NCBI RefSeq assembly: GCF_016862975.1
Contig: NZ_BONZ01000073.1
Location: forward strand, 27,498-91,497
Direction of reading: 5' to 3'
Source of the DNA: Rugosimonospora africana
GTDB lineage: Bacteria; Actinomycetota; Actinomycetes; Mycobacteriales; Micromonosporaceae
DNA length: 64,000 nt
Part shown: positions 1 through 7,794 of the stretch, in pieces
How positions within the stretch are numbered: the first letter of the stretch is position 1
Layout of the letters: each line of letters opens with the position of its first letter
The notes under the pieces: generated by a model
What the model was told of the DNA's origin: nothing
Databases searched by the model: none
What the model saw: only the letters and a program-made list of their open reading frames with translations
Translations under genes and position numbers: made by a program

Positions 1-9
1 GGAACCGGA

Positions 10-207
10 CTGTCCCGTGTGGACGGACTGTCCCGCGTGGACGGACTCTCCCGCGTGGATGGACTCTCCCGCGTGGATGGGGCCGGACCGTCCCGTGTGG
101 ACGGACGCTCCCGCGTGGATGAGTCCGGGCTGTCCTGTGTGGACAGAGGTACTTGCATGGGTGGGCGCGGACTGTCCCGCGTGGCCGGACCTTCCCGCGC
201 GGATGGA
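10..207. repeat. degenerate 18-bp tandem repeat at left edge
   Basis: Six clear 18-bp units run from 10 to 123 (type CTGTCCCGCGTGGACGGA, one 6-bp insertion), then the pattern decays to about 207. Read in the plus frame it gives (S-R-V-D-G-L)n. It occupies the place where the N-terminal P-loop part of the following regulator remnant should lie. Confidence 0.85.
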
Positions 208-1195
208 TCCGCGCTTTCCCGCACCGCGATGGAGTCCGATGCCGTTTCGCGCGGCGCTGCTGTCCGCGGCGCTGTTGTCCGTGACTCGGCTGTCCGCGGC
301 GCTGCGGTTCGCGATGCCAGGTCGCGCGACGTGCTTGCCAGCGACGCCGGTGCGGCACCGGAGCGGCGGGGAGAGCCAGGTGCCGGGCTGGCGCCGGACT
401 GCCGGATCGAGTTCGGCGCGCTCACCGACGCCGAGACCGGTCGGCTGCTGCCTCACCTGCTGCGCCGGGCCGGCCTGCCGGTCGCGCTCGCCGGCCGGCT
501 TCTCCCGCTCGTGCGCGGCAACCCGGGGTACGCCGAAGCATATGTGCAACTGGTCGCCGAGCGCGGCACGCCCGACCGGTACGCCGAGCTGCCGGTACCC
601 GAGCCGGTGCGGGCTGCCGTGGCCGCCCGGCTCGACCGCCTCCCCGCCGACGAGCGCCGGGCGGTGCTGGCCGCCGCCATACTCGGCAGCACCGTACCGG
701 TCGAGGCGCTGGCGTACCTGCTGGGCCGCCGGGCCGGCGAGGCGCACGCGCTGCTGCGCCGGCCGCTGCGCTCCGGCCTGCTGACCGCGTCACACGTGCC
801 GGGCGGTGGCTCCGGGTACGCGTTCGTGGACCCGGCCGTGCGGGCGGTGGCGTACGCCCGGCTGCCGCGCCGGGAGCGGATCGAACACCATCGCCGGGCC
901 GCCGAGTGGTGGGACGGCCGGCCCGGCGACCGGCGCCACGCCGCCACCGGGCGGGTCCGGCACTGGCTGGCGGTGCTCGACCTGTCCCGCCGGCTGCGCC
1001 GGAACGCCGGGCGGTACCGCCGCCCGGTCCTGCGGGCGATCGCCGACGCCACCACCTGCCGTGCGCATCCGCGGGCCGCGACCGGGCGAGGGGGCCGGTC
1101 TGCTGTCCGCGGGGGTGGTGGCTGCCGCCGTACCGGGGGGCGGTACGGCGGCGCGATCCCCGTCGGCGCGGTCTCCGGTCGGGCTCTGCGCCTGA
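19..1195 (+). pseudogene. remnant of a regulator-type ATPase (AAA/LuxR or cyclase-associated)
   Basis: From about nt 410 to 990 the plus frame reads like the C-terminal half of the ATPase module of large actinobacterial LuxR/AfsR or adenylate-cyclase-associated regulators: LTDAETGRLLPHLL, then RGNPGYAEAYV, then a stretch ending YAFVDPAVRAVAYARLPRRE and HRRAAEW. No Walker A or B motif is visible; the sequence before it is an 18-bp tandem repeat. After about nt 1000 the frame becomes Arg/Gly-rich with no recognisable helices. The frame stays open into the next gene, which has its own ribosome binding site. I read this as a decayed fragment whose left end may lie outside the window. A real but divergent regulator cannot be excluded. 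Confidence 0.5.
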
Positions 1196-1290
1196 GCGGG
1201 GCGGCCCGGCCGCCGCCCGGGCGGCCGGTCGACGGTTTGTCGACGCGCTCCGACGCAGCGGCCAGTACGGGGAACGAGGAGGACGCGCGG

Positions 1291-2271
1291 ATGAGTGGCC
1301 ACGATGGGGCCGGAACCACGGACGCCGGAACGACGGACGGCGCCCTAATGGATGGTGCCCGGACGACGGATGGCGCCCCGACGACAGATGGCGCCCCGAC
1401 GACGGATGGTGCCCCGACGACGGATGGCGCACTAACGGAGGGTGCCCTGACGACGGAGGGTGCCGCCCGCAGCCCGTTCGCCGACATCGACCGGAACTCG
1501 CCGGAATTCGTCGAGATCCTGCTGTCGGCGCTGGAGGCGATGGCGGTGCATCCGGCGATCCAGCGGGTACGCCGGGTGGCGTGGGAGGCATGGAATCCGG
1601 CGCCGGGGGAGCGGCTGCTCGACGCCGGCTGTGGGGCCGGCGAGGTCGCCCGGCAGCTGGCCGGCGAGGTCGCACCGGGTGAGGTGGTCGCGCTGGACCG
1701 GTCATCGGTGACCGTGGCCGCGGCGGCCGGCAGGCACGACGGCAGCCGGGTCAGTTACGTCGAGGGGGACGTGTCCGCGCTCGACTTTCCGGACGCCCAC
1801 TTCGACGGGGTGCGCTGTGAACGGGTGCTGCAGCATGTTCCGGATCCGGACCGCGCGGTGGCGGAACTGGTCCGGGTCACCAAGCCGGGCGGGCGGGTCT
1901 GCCTGGTGGACACCGACTGGGAGTCGATGACCGTCGACGGGCTGCCGGACGATCTGGTCGCCGCGCTCAAGACGCACCTGTACGGCCGGGTGATGTCCGA
2001 CCGGTGCAGCATCGGCCGGACGCTCTGGCGGCGGCTGACCCGCGCGGGTGCGGTGGACCTGCACGCGGTACCGGTCACCTGTCACTTCGCCACCCCGGTC
2101 GCCTCGACGTCGGTGCTGCCGATGTTCGACCGGCAACTCGCGGGGCGGATCGGGATGATTCCCGACGACATGTATGACCCGTGGTTCGCCTCCGTCGACG
2201 CGGCCGCCGCGCGGGGCGAGTTCCTTGCCGCGCTGACTATCTGGGTCGTCGTGGGCACCCGACCCAGCTGA
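1291..2271 (+). CDS. class I SAM-dependent methyltransferase
   Basis: Predicted 326 aa. The ATG at 1291 has a GAGGAGG box about 8 nt upstream, so I start here and not in the open frame that continues from the remnant upstream. Residues 1-60 are low-complexity (DGAPTT)n. The catalytic core follows: motif I LLDAGCGAGEVARQL, an acidic residue after strand 2 (VALDRS), a VEGDVSALDFPDAHFDGV segment and CERVLQHVPDP, typical of Methyltransf_11/25 enzymes that methylate small molecules such as quinones or antibiotics. The substrate cannot be told. It ends 24 bp before the convergent lacI-family gene. The low-complexity N-terminus looks like a repeat expansion added to an ordinary enzyme. Confidence 0.85.
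   Translation: MSGHDGAGTTDAGTTDGALMDGARTTDGAPTTDGAPTTDGAPTTDGALTEGALTTEGAARSPFADIDRNSPEFVEILLSALEAMAVHPAIQRVRRVAWEAWNPAPGERLLDAGCGAGEVARQLAGEVAPGEVVALDRSSVTVAAAAGRHDGSRVSYVEGDVSALDFPDAHFDGVRCERVLQHVPDPDRAVAELVRVTKPGGRVCLVDTDWESMTVDGLPDDLVAALKTHLYGRVMSDRCSIGRTLWRRLTRAGAVDLHAVPVTCHFATPVASTSVLPMFDRQLAGRIGMIPDDMYDPWFASVDAAAARGEFLAALTIWVVVGTRPS
1318..1457. repeat. 18-bp tandem repeat inside methyltransferase N-terminus
   Basis: About eight degenerate 18-bp units of the type GATGGCGCCCCGACGACG, encoding (D-G-A-P-T-T)n. The period is a multiple of three, so the frame is kept. Confidence 0.85.
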
Positions 2272-2295
2272 GCGCGGGTCACGGGACGGAAGCGG

Positions 2296-3321
2296 CTACC
2301 GGACGGGAGCGGTCGACGCGCGGACCTCCAGCCGGGTGGCGAGTTCGACGTGGTGCGACGCCACGGGCTCTCCGGCGCGCAGTCGCATGAGTGTCCGTAC
2401 CGCGAGTTCCCCCATCTCCTTCAGCGGTTGGTGCACCGTCGTCAGCGGTGGTGAGGTGGATGCCGCGGCGTACGTGTCGTCGAAGCCGACCACGCTGAGA
2501 TCCTCCGGTACCCGCAGCCCGGCGAGCCGCGCGGCCTCCATGACGCCGAACGCGATCTGGTCGGAGCCGGCGAATATCGCCGTCGGCCGCTCCGGCCGGC
2601 CCAGCCAGGTCGACGCCTCCCGGACACCGGTGTCGTAGCTGAACCAGCCCATCGCCTCGATCGGGTCGTAGATCCCGGCCCGGTCCAGGGCTGCCCGGTA
2701 CCCGTGCCGCCGCGCCACGGAACAGGCCAGCGTCAGCGGCCCGCTGATGTGGCCGATGCGGCGGTGCCCCAGCTTCAACAGGTGGTCGGTGGCGGCGACA
2801 CCTCCGGTGAAGTTCGTCGAACCGATGCTGGTGAACTCCGCACTCGGCAGGTTGACCGTGTCGATGACCACCATGGGCAGGCCCGCCTCGCGGAAGCGGG
2901 CGATCTGCTCCGAGGTGAGTACCGACGTGACGATGATGATGCCGTCGCGGCCCGAGGCGCTGACCCGCCTGGCCCACTCGCGCGGAGTGTCGCCGGTGTG
3001 CCGCTTCGGGATCACGGTGACGCCCTCGCCGAGGCCGGCGTCGGCGGCACCGTTGATGATTTCGGCCGCGTAGGGATTGAGCAGGTCGTCGAACACGATC
3101 TCGACGAACCGCTCTTCGCTGCGCGCCCGGCCGGCGACCGGCACGTACCGCAGGTCGCGGATGGCCTGCTCCACCTTCGCCCGAGTGGCCGCGGACACGT
3201 CGAGGCGGCCGTTCAGCACCTTGGAGACGGTGGGCATGCTGACCCCGGCCGCCGACGCGACCGTGGCCAGCGTGGGGCGGCGGGCCGAGGTCGAAATGTT
3301 TTCGGATGCGTCGCTGGCCAC
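2296..3321 (-). CDS. LacI-family transcriptional regulator
   Basis: Predicted 341 aa from the GTG at 3321, which has AGGAG five bases upstream. The frame is open for another 42 codons but that part has no family resemblance. Residues about 15-60 form the LacI helix-turn-helix and hinge (TLATVASAAGVSMPTVSKVLNG, then residues up to DLRYVP). The rest is a periplasmic-binding-protein-like sensor domain (GIIIVTSVLTSEQIARF, FAGSDQIAFGVMEAARLAG, VVGFDD). It is divergent from the polysaccharide deacetylase gene. Near-palindromic AAACATTT sites lie in the shared spacer, so it probably represses the deacetylase and itself in response to a sugar. The ligand is unknown. Confidence 0.92.
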   Translation of the reverse strand: MASDASENISTSARRPTLATVASAAGVSMPTVSKVLNGRLDVSAATRAKVEQAIRDLRYVPVAGRARSEERFVEIVFDDLLNPYAAEIINGAADAGLGEGVTVIPKRHTGDTPREWARRVSASGRDGIIIVTSVLTSEQIARFREAGLPMVVIDTVNLPSAEFTSIGSTNFTGGVAATDHLLKLGHRRIGHISGPLTLACSVARRHGYRAALDRAGIYDPIEAMGWFSYDTGVREASTWLGRPERPTAIFAGSDQIAFGVMEAARLAGLRVPEDLSVVGFDDTYAAASTSPPLTTVHQPLKEMGELAVRTLMRLRAGEPVASHHVELATRLEVRASTAPVR

Positions 3322-3430
3322 GGGATCTCCTGTCCGTCGACGTGATGTGCCTAGCTTGCGGTAATTGACCTGGGTGGACAAGGCTTGGGTGGGATTCCGG
3401 ACCGGCGGAGCCATCGGATCGGGCGAAGGA

Positions 3431-3446
3431 TCCGAAACATTTTGCA
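3431..3446. promoter_or_regulatory. candidate LacI operator 1
   Basis: TCCGAAACATTTTGCA, an imperfect palindrome (10 of 16 positions symmetric) sharing the core GAAACATTTT with the site exactly 100 bp downstream. LacI-family operators of actinomycetes are commonly of this A/T-centred type. Confidence 0.5.
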
Positions 3447-3470
3447 CGCGTACGCCCGTCTATCTGCTTA

Positions 3471-3498
3471 TTGACGCTGTCCGCCGCCGGGTCATAAG
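3471..3498 (+). promoter_or_regulatory. candidate promoter of the deacetylase gene
   Basis: TTGACG, 16-bp spacer, CATAAG lies between the two candidate operators and about 75 bp before the deacetylase start. Confidence 0.4.
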
Positions 3499-3530
3499 GT
3501 TCGCGCTATCGACAAGCGTCGCTGCCTCTG

Positions 3531-3546
3531 TCGGAAACATTTTCGA
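3531..3546. promoter_or_regulatory. candidate LacI operator 2
   Basis: TCGGAAACATTTTCGA, 12 of 16 positions palindromic, just downstream of the candidate promoter and 27 bp before the deacetylase start. A related TCGAAATGTTTTCGGA lies at 3291-3306 within the first codons of the regulator and could be a third site or chance. Confidence 0.6.
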
Positions 3547-3573
3547 CTAAGGGGCGCACGCCAAGGGACGCAC

Positions 3574-4278
3574 ATGGATGACAGCAGGCCCATCGAGACG
3601 CCGGTCACGCGGCTCGCCGATTTCGGTCACCGTGCCGGGCGCGTCGCGCTGACCTTCGACGACGGGCCGCAGCCACCGTGGACCGGCGAGGTCCTGGACA
3701 TTCTCGAAGACACCGGATGCCCGGCGACGTTCTTCGTTCTCGGCTCGCAGATTCGCGGCAACGAGCGGACGCTGCGCCGGATGACCGACCTGGGTTGCGC
3801 GGTCGAGGTCCACGCCTGGGACCACATCCGGATGACCGAGCAGGACCCGGAGCAGCGGCGGCGCGACATCGACCGCACCCGCGCGCTGATCCGGGAGGTC
3901 ACCGGCCACGAGCCGACCGCCGTGCGGCCGCCGGACGGGCGGGTCAGCGTCGCCGTGCTGGACGCGATCCGGGCCGCCGGTCTGATCCCCGCGTTCTGGA
4001 GCGTGCATGCCCGGGACTGGACGCGGCCGGGAGTCGAGGCGATCGAGAGCGGCGTCAGCTCCGCGCTGGCCGACGGCGCGGTGGTACTCCTGCACGACGG
4101 TGGTGGCGACCGTTCCCAGACGGTCGCCGCGCTGCCCCGCGTCATCAAGGCCATCAGGGACCTGGGCCTGCGCGCCGTGAGCCTGACGCCGGTGACTGCG
4201 TCGCAGACGGTGTCGCCGGCGGTGTCGCCAGGGGTGTCGCCGACGGTGTCGCCGGCTTCCGCCGCGACCGACGAATGA
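3574..4278 (+). CDS. polysaccharide deacetylase (NodB homology domain)
   Basis: Predicted 234 aa. Family motifs appear in order: TFDDGP (27-32, catalytic base and metal Asp), HAWDH (80-84, metal histidines), RPPDG (118-122), RDW (147-149) and LLHD (172-175, catalytic His). Such carbohydrate esterase 4 enzymes remove N- or O-acetyl groups from chitooligosaccharides, peptidoglycan or xylan. No signal peptide or membrane segment is seen, which is unusual for a wall-acting member and favours an imported oligosaccharide as substrate. The last 30 residues are a (V-S-P-x)n tail from a 12-bp tandem repeat. It is divergent from, and probably repressed by, the LacI-type regulator. Confidence 0.9.
   Translation: MDDSRPIETPVTRLADFGHRAGRVALTFDDGPQPPWTGEVLDILEDTGCPATFFVLGSQIRGNERTLRRMTDLGCAVEVHAWDHIRMTEQDPEQRRRDIDRTRALIREVTGHEPTAVRPPDGRVSVAVLDAIRAAGLIPAFWSVHARDWTRPGVEAIESGVSSALADGAVVLLHDGGGDRSQTVAALPRVIKAIRDLGLRAVSLTPVTASQTVSPAVSPGVSPTVSPASAATDE
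4207..4256. repeat. 12-bp tandem repeat at deacetylase C-terminus
   Basis: Four units of the type ACGGTGTCGCCG encode the repeated T/A/G-V-S-P tail just before the stop codon. Confidence 0.8.
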
Positions 4279-4454
4279 GCGTGTCGCCGCCCCTTTCGTG
4301 CACTCGTTGCAGATAGTGAACGCGCGGCTATCCGGAAGCGGCGCTCAAGAGGAACATGATGGCGATCAGAACAGCGGCGAACATTTCGGACGGCTTGGCC
4401 CGCCATGTCGGATTGCACCCGGGAATCGTGGGCAGATCGAAGGGAGCGATCACG

Positions 4455-5267
4455 ATGGACACAGCGGGGCAGGTCAGGCGGCAGAAACCGGCCACCGCCG
4501 CCCGGATGTACGACTACTACCTGGGCGGCATCCACAACTTCCCCGCGGACCGGGAGGCGGCCGATCGGGTGATGGAGCAGTTCCCGATGTTCCCGGTGAT
4601 CGCCCAAGCCAACCGCAGGTTCCTGGGGCGTGCCGTGGAGTTCCTGGTCGGCGCCGGCATACGCCAGTTCCTCGACATCGGCTCCGGCATCCCCACCGAG
4701 GGCAACGTCCACGAGATCGCCCAGCTGGCGGCGCCAGACTCCCGAGTGGTCTACGTCGACACCGATCCGGTCGCCGTCGCCGAGAGCCTGGAACTGCTGG
4801 AGCACAACGAGCTGGCCACCGCGATCCGCGGGGACCTGCGCGAACCGCGGGCGATCCTCGACCATCCGCGGCTGACGAAGCTGCTGGACTTCGACCAGCC
4901 GGTCGGCCTGCTGCTGGCCGCGGTGCTGCACTTCCTGTCCGACGACGCCGAGGCGTACGACTGCGTCGGCCAACTGGTCGACGTGCTGCCGGAGGGCAGC
5001 TACCTGGTGATCTCCGCCGCGGCCGCGGAGAGCTTCGCACCCGCCGGCAAGCAGACCCAGGCGGTCATCGACGTGTACCGGCAGCGGACCACGACCTCGG
5101 CCGCGTCCCGGAACCACGACGAGATCCAACGGTTCTTCGGCGACCTCGAACTGGTCAAGCCGGGGCTGGTGTGGCTGCACCAGTGGCCCGACCCGACCGC
5201 CTCGTCGGAATTCGACGACGACCCCTCGCGCAGCGGTGAGTGGGCCGGGGTCGCGGTGAAGCGGTAG
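4455..5267 (+). CDS. SAM-dependent methyltransferase, PF04672 (SAV2177-like)
   Basis: Predicted 270 aa from the ATG at 4455, preceded by AGGGAG. ATGs at 4356/4359 in the same frame have AGAGGA nearby and would add 32-33 residues not usual for the family. Diagnostic features: RMYDYYLGGIHNFPADREAA near the N-terminus, RRFLGRAV, QFLDIGSGIPTEGNVHEIAQ (SAM-binding motif I), VVYVDTDPVAVA and VGLLLAAVLHFLSDD. The family is abundant in actinomycetes; substrates are generally not known. A second, divergent copy lies at 15060-15932. The TAG stop is also the left end of the 168-bp inverted repeat. Confidence 0.88.
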   Translation: MDTAGQVRRQKPATAARMYDYYLGGIHNFPADREAADRVMEQFPMFPVIAQANRRFLGRAVEFLVGAGIRQFLDIGSGIPTEGNVHEIAQLAAPDSRVVYVDTDPVAVAESLELLEHNELATAIRGDLREPRAILDHPRLTKLLDFDQPVGLLLAAVLHFLSDDAEAYDCVGQLVDVLPEGSYLVISAAAAESFAPAGKQTQAVIDVYRQRTTTSAASRNHDEIQRFFGDLELVKPGLVWLHQWPDPTASSEFDDDPSRSGEWAGVAVKR

Positions 5268-5432
5268 GCCATGTCTCGAAGTACCTGGCCGGCCTGCGGC
5301 GGATCCAGACGACGACCGGCGGCGTTGTCGTTTCGTCCGGATACAACACCGGTATCCGGACGAAACGACGCCTTGCCGGACGGCCGCCTGGACCTCGCCT
5401 CGGCTCGACCGAGCACTTCGAGACACGGCCTA
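5265..5432. repeat. 168-bp long inverted repeat (possible MITE or bidirectional terminator)
   Basis: Left arm 5265-5344 and right arm 5352-5432 are imperfect reverse complements around a 7-nt loop. The inner 18 bp (from GTCGTTTCGTCCGGATAC) and the outer ends (TAGGCC, TGTCTCGAAGT) match best. The element fills the gap between two convergent genes, beginning at the stop codon of one. Its outermost bases TA...TA could be a TA target duplication, but a duplicated flank cannot be proven here. Confidence 0.75.
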
Positions 5433-5452
5433 GCCGCGGGTTCGCGCCTCGT

Positions 5453-6751
5453 TCAGGCGGACGGGTTCGAGCCGGCCGGTTCGGGTTCGTTCGGCCGGCG
5501 GCCGATGAGCCGATCCGATCCGGCACAGACCAGCGTCGCGACCACGACGAAGCCGACCGCCGCGCGAAGCAGCCGGGTTTCCGCGTAGGCCGCCGGCGAG
5601 GCCAGTCCGGCGCCGGCCGCCACCGCGCCGGAGAGCAGCGCGGCGACCAGCTGCATGAGCCAGGTCCGCCGGACCGCGGCGGGACGGGCGGTGACCGGTA
5701 GCCGGCCGGCGACCTCGCGCAGGGTACCGATGGCCGCGACGACGATCACCAGGGTGCCCGCGACGGCGGCCACCTTCCACGAACCGAAGCCCAGCTCGTA
5801 CCGGATGGCCAGTGCCGGTACCAGGAACAGGCCCAACCACCAGGACAGTCCAGTGTCGAGGGTGTCCAGTCCGGAGCCGACCGGCCGGTCCAGCGGCCGG
5901 CGGCGCAGCCGGGTCGCGGTGAACCGGGCGCCGGCGAGCACCGCGACCGCCACGGCGGCCCCGAGCAGGTGGGATCCCGCCCGGCCGAGGCTGTAGAGCA
6001 GGACCGTGTCGTACATGGCCAGGACCAGGTACCCGAGTGCGGCCGCCGAAGCGGCGAATGCCATCAGCTCGCTCGCGGTACGCGGAGCACCGGCGCCCAC
6101 CGGTGCCGAACGGCCGCGGTTCAGCAACGGGAGCAGGATCGCGCACAGGATCCCGGAGATCCCGCGCAGCACCAGGTCCTGCACCCGGTACGGAGTGGGC
6201 AGCGCCCACTCGATGAGGCTGAAGGTGACCGTGTACGCGACGCTGGCCAGCCCGAGTACGGCGGGCGTGGCCAGTTGCCGGTACCGGCGGGGATCCAGCC
6301 AGTTCACCACGGTCAGGTACGACAGCAGCCCAAACGGCAGCTCCAGCAACGACGGTATCCGCAACGCGGTGACCGACAACAGCTGCGCGGCGGGGAAGTG
6401 GTTGGCGAGCGCGACCACCAGCCGGTTGTGGTCGGCGAGCGCGAACCAGCCGTCCGGCACGTCGGCGGCGAGGTCGGACAGGTCCCCGTGCCGGATCCGC
6501 AGCGCGTACACGTTGAAGAGCACCTGGTTGACGACGATCGCCAGGATCACCGCGGCGAGCCACCAACCGGGCCGGTGCCGTCTGAGGGCCCGCTGGCTAC
6601 TCGCCTGTTGGCTGTCGGCCTGCTCGCTGCCGGGCGCGCTCGCTGCCGGATCGGGTTCCGGGTCGCGGTGCAGCGACCGCCAGGTCACCGACAGGCCGAG
6701 CAGTACCGTGAGAAGTACGGTCGCGTGCAGGGCCAGCGCTGTGCCGGTCAC
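5453..6751 (-). CDS. polytopic membrane protein, function unknown
   Basis: Predicted 432 aa from the GTG at 6751. The frame is open 27 codons further upstream, but this GTG overlaps the stop of a short ORF (GTGA) that has a good ribosome binding site, suggesting coupling. About ten hydrophobic segments are visible (for example ALALHATVLLTVLLGLSVTW near the N-terminus, WWLAAVILAIVVNQVLFNVY, and four in the last 200 residues). A charged cytosolic loop near residues 30-65 is rich in S/Q/A. I do not recognise the family. It lies downstream of the VanY-like gene on the same strand, 215 bp away across a 28-bp repeat. Confidence 0.7.
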   Translation of the reverse strand: MTGTALALHATVLLTVLLGLSVTWRSLHRDPEPDPAASAPGSEQADSQQASSQRALRRHRPGWWLAAVILAIVVNQVLFNVYALRIRHGDLSDLAADVPDGWFALADHNRLVVALANHFPAAQLLSVTALRIPSLLELPFGLLSYLTVVNWLDPRRYRQLATPAVLGLASVAYTVTFSLIEWALPTPYRVQDLVLRGISGILCAILLPLLNRGRSAPVGAGAPRTASELMAFAASAAALGYLVLAMYDTVLLYSLGRAGSHLLGAAVAVAVLAGARFTATRLRRRPLDRPVGSGLDTLDTGLSWWLGLFLVPALAIRYELGFGSWKVAAVAGTLVIVVAAIGTLREVAGRLPVTARPAAVRRTWLMQLVAALLSGAVAAGAGLASPAAYAETRLLRAAVGFVVVATLVCAGSDRLIGRRPNEPEPAGSNPSA

Positions 6752-6789
6752 CGCGGAGTCACATCGATCGATCCGCCGACCACGAGCAT
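6748..6789 (-). other. short upstream ORF (13 aa) coupled to membrane protein
   Basis: ATG at 6789 with GGTGGAG three to four bases before it encodes MLVVGGSIDVTPR. The TGA (6750-6748) overlaps the GTG start of the membrane protein as GTGA. Its peptide is too short to recognise. It may serve as a leader that delivers ribosomes to the downstream start. Confidence 0.4.
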
Positions 6790-6869
6790 GATCTCCACCG
6801 ACATGTCCGGACACTTTACCGGCCACGCGCAAATGCCCGGGGGCGCCGCGGATCCGGATGCGGAACGCC

Positions 6870-6925
6870 GAGCACGGCCGGGTGGCGAGCCCGGGACGAG
6901 CGCGGCCGGGTGGTCAGCCCGAGGC
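6870..6925. repeat. 28-bp direct repeat, two copies
   Basis: Two 28-bp units beginning GAGC(A/G)CGGCCGGGTGG and a partial third follow in the spacer between two minus-strand genes. Period not divisible by three. Confidence 0.8.
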
Positions 6926-6966
6926 GAGCGGGCGGGGATCGGCCCGCGTCGGGCGCGGGCCGGCGG

Positions 6967-7563
6967 TCAGCCCGCCGAGGCGTTCGAGACCTGGACGGGG
7001 CAGGTGTCGCCGGGCGCCACGGTCAGCTCGTAGTGCCACATCTCGTTGGTGTAAACCTGGCACAGGCCGTAGTCGTTGCCGTGCTGGCTGAGCCAGCTGT
7101 CCGCGTCGGTGGGCCCGACGTCCACCGCCTTGCCGGACACGTGTGTCGACTTATCCGGCGTGTTGACCCATTTGCGGGCTTCCTGCTCGCTGCCGTACGT
7201 GACGATGGCCTGGTCCAGCAGTGCCTTCTGCAGCCGCTTGCTGCGCCAGCCACTGTCGATCACCATGGTCACGCCGTCCCCGGCGGCGTCCTTCGCGGCC
7301 TGCTGGATCGCCGTACGCAGGGCGGGGTCGAGCTTGCCGATGGCCGGGACGCTGTCGTCGAACGGCGACACCGACTGCCCGTCCGGAATGTACCCGTCAG
7401 CGGCGGTCAGTCCGCCGTCCGCCCGGGCGGGACTGCCCGTGATGGCCGACCGTGCCCGGTTCGCCGCGGCACAGCCGCCCGCACCGGCGGCGAGCGCCGC
7501 GACGGCGGCGAGGGCACCGGCCGCGCGCCAGAGTCGGGTCGATCGTGATGGCTGGGAACGCAT
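6967..7563 (-). CDS. vanY: VanY-type D,D-carboxypeptidase lipoprotein (peptidase M15)
   Basis: Predicted 198 aa. N-terminal signal with Arg-rich start, hydrophobic stretch 13-30 and a lipobox-like GAGGC (Cys31), so probably a membrane-anchored extracellular lipoprotein. The zinc peptidase core shows SGWRS (104-108), the S-x-H-x-x-G-x-A-x-D signature (His141, Asp148) and E-M-W-H (Glu174, His177). These are the ligands and base of VanX/VanY metallopeptidases, which cut terminal D-Ala from peptidoglycan stem peptides and so reduce glycopeptide binding. It is divergent from a response regulator/sensor kinase pair, an arrangement known for vanY with vanRS in actinomycetes. No vanHAX is present in the window, so a housekeeping wall-maturation role is equally possible. 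Confidence 0.85.
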   Translation of the reverse strand: MRSQPSRSTRLWRAAGALAAVAALAAGAGGCAAANRARSAITGSPARADGGLTAADGYIPDGQSVSPFDDSVPAIGKLDPALRTAIQQAAKDAAGDGVTMVIDSGWRSKRLQKALLDQAIVTYGSEQEARKWVNTPDKSTHVSGKAVDVGPTDADSWLSQHGNDYGLCQVYTNEMWHYELTVAPGDTCPVQVSNASAG

Positions 7564-7693
7564 GGCAATCCTTCCGGTCGGGTCGGGCCGGCGCCCGATC
7601 TCCCGACCGCCATCTCAGGGGAGCGCGTGTTGTGGCGGCGTTCACGGATCAGCACACAATTTCGCAACACGGCCGGTGCCTAGACTGGATGAT

Positions 7694-7783
7694 CAGGCGA
7701 GTGACCAGGCGAAATGGCCGGGTGAAGTGGCTGGGTGAAATGCCCCGGTCAAGTGGTCGGGGCAAATGGTCAGGCGAAACAGC
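7694..7783. repeat. 13-bp tandem repeat upstream of response regulator
   Basis: Six consecutive 13-bp units of the type C(A/G)GG(T/C)GAA(A/G)TGGC run from 7706 to 7783, with a degenerate seventh at 7694-7705. They end 11 bp before the response regulator start, in the spacer shared with the vanY-like gene. They could be binding sites for the regulator or part of the genome-wide repeat pattern. Confidence 0.85.
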
Positions 7784-7794
7784 GGGGGTCGAGG

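Noticed and set aside
422..1705. 427-codon minus-strand open frame over the regulator remnant and methyltransferase
   Set aside because: Pro/Arg-rich shadow with no motif; repeats on the plus strand generate its repeats.
3627..5426. 599-codon minus-strand open frame across the deacetylase and PF04672 methyltransferase
   Set aside because: Antisense to two genes with clear motifs; composition is Arg/Gly-rich as expected of GC-bias shadows; spans the palindrome.
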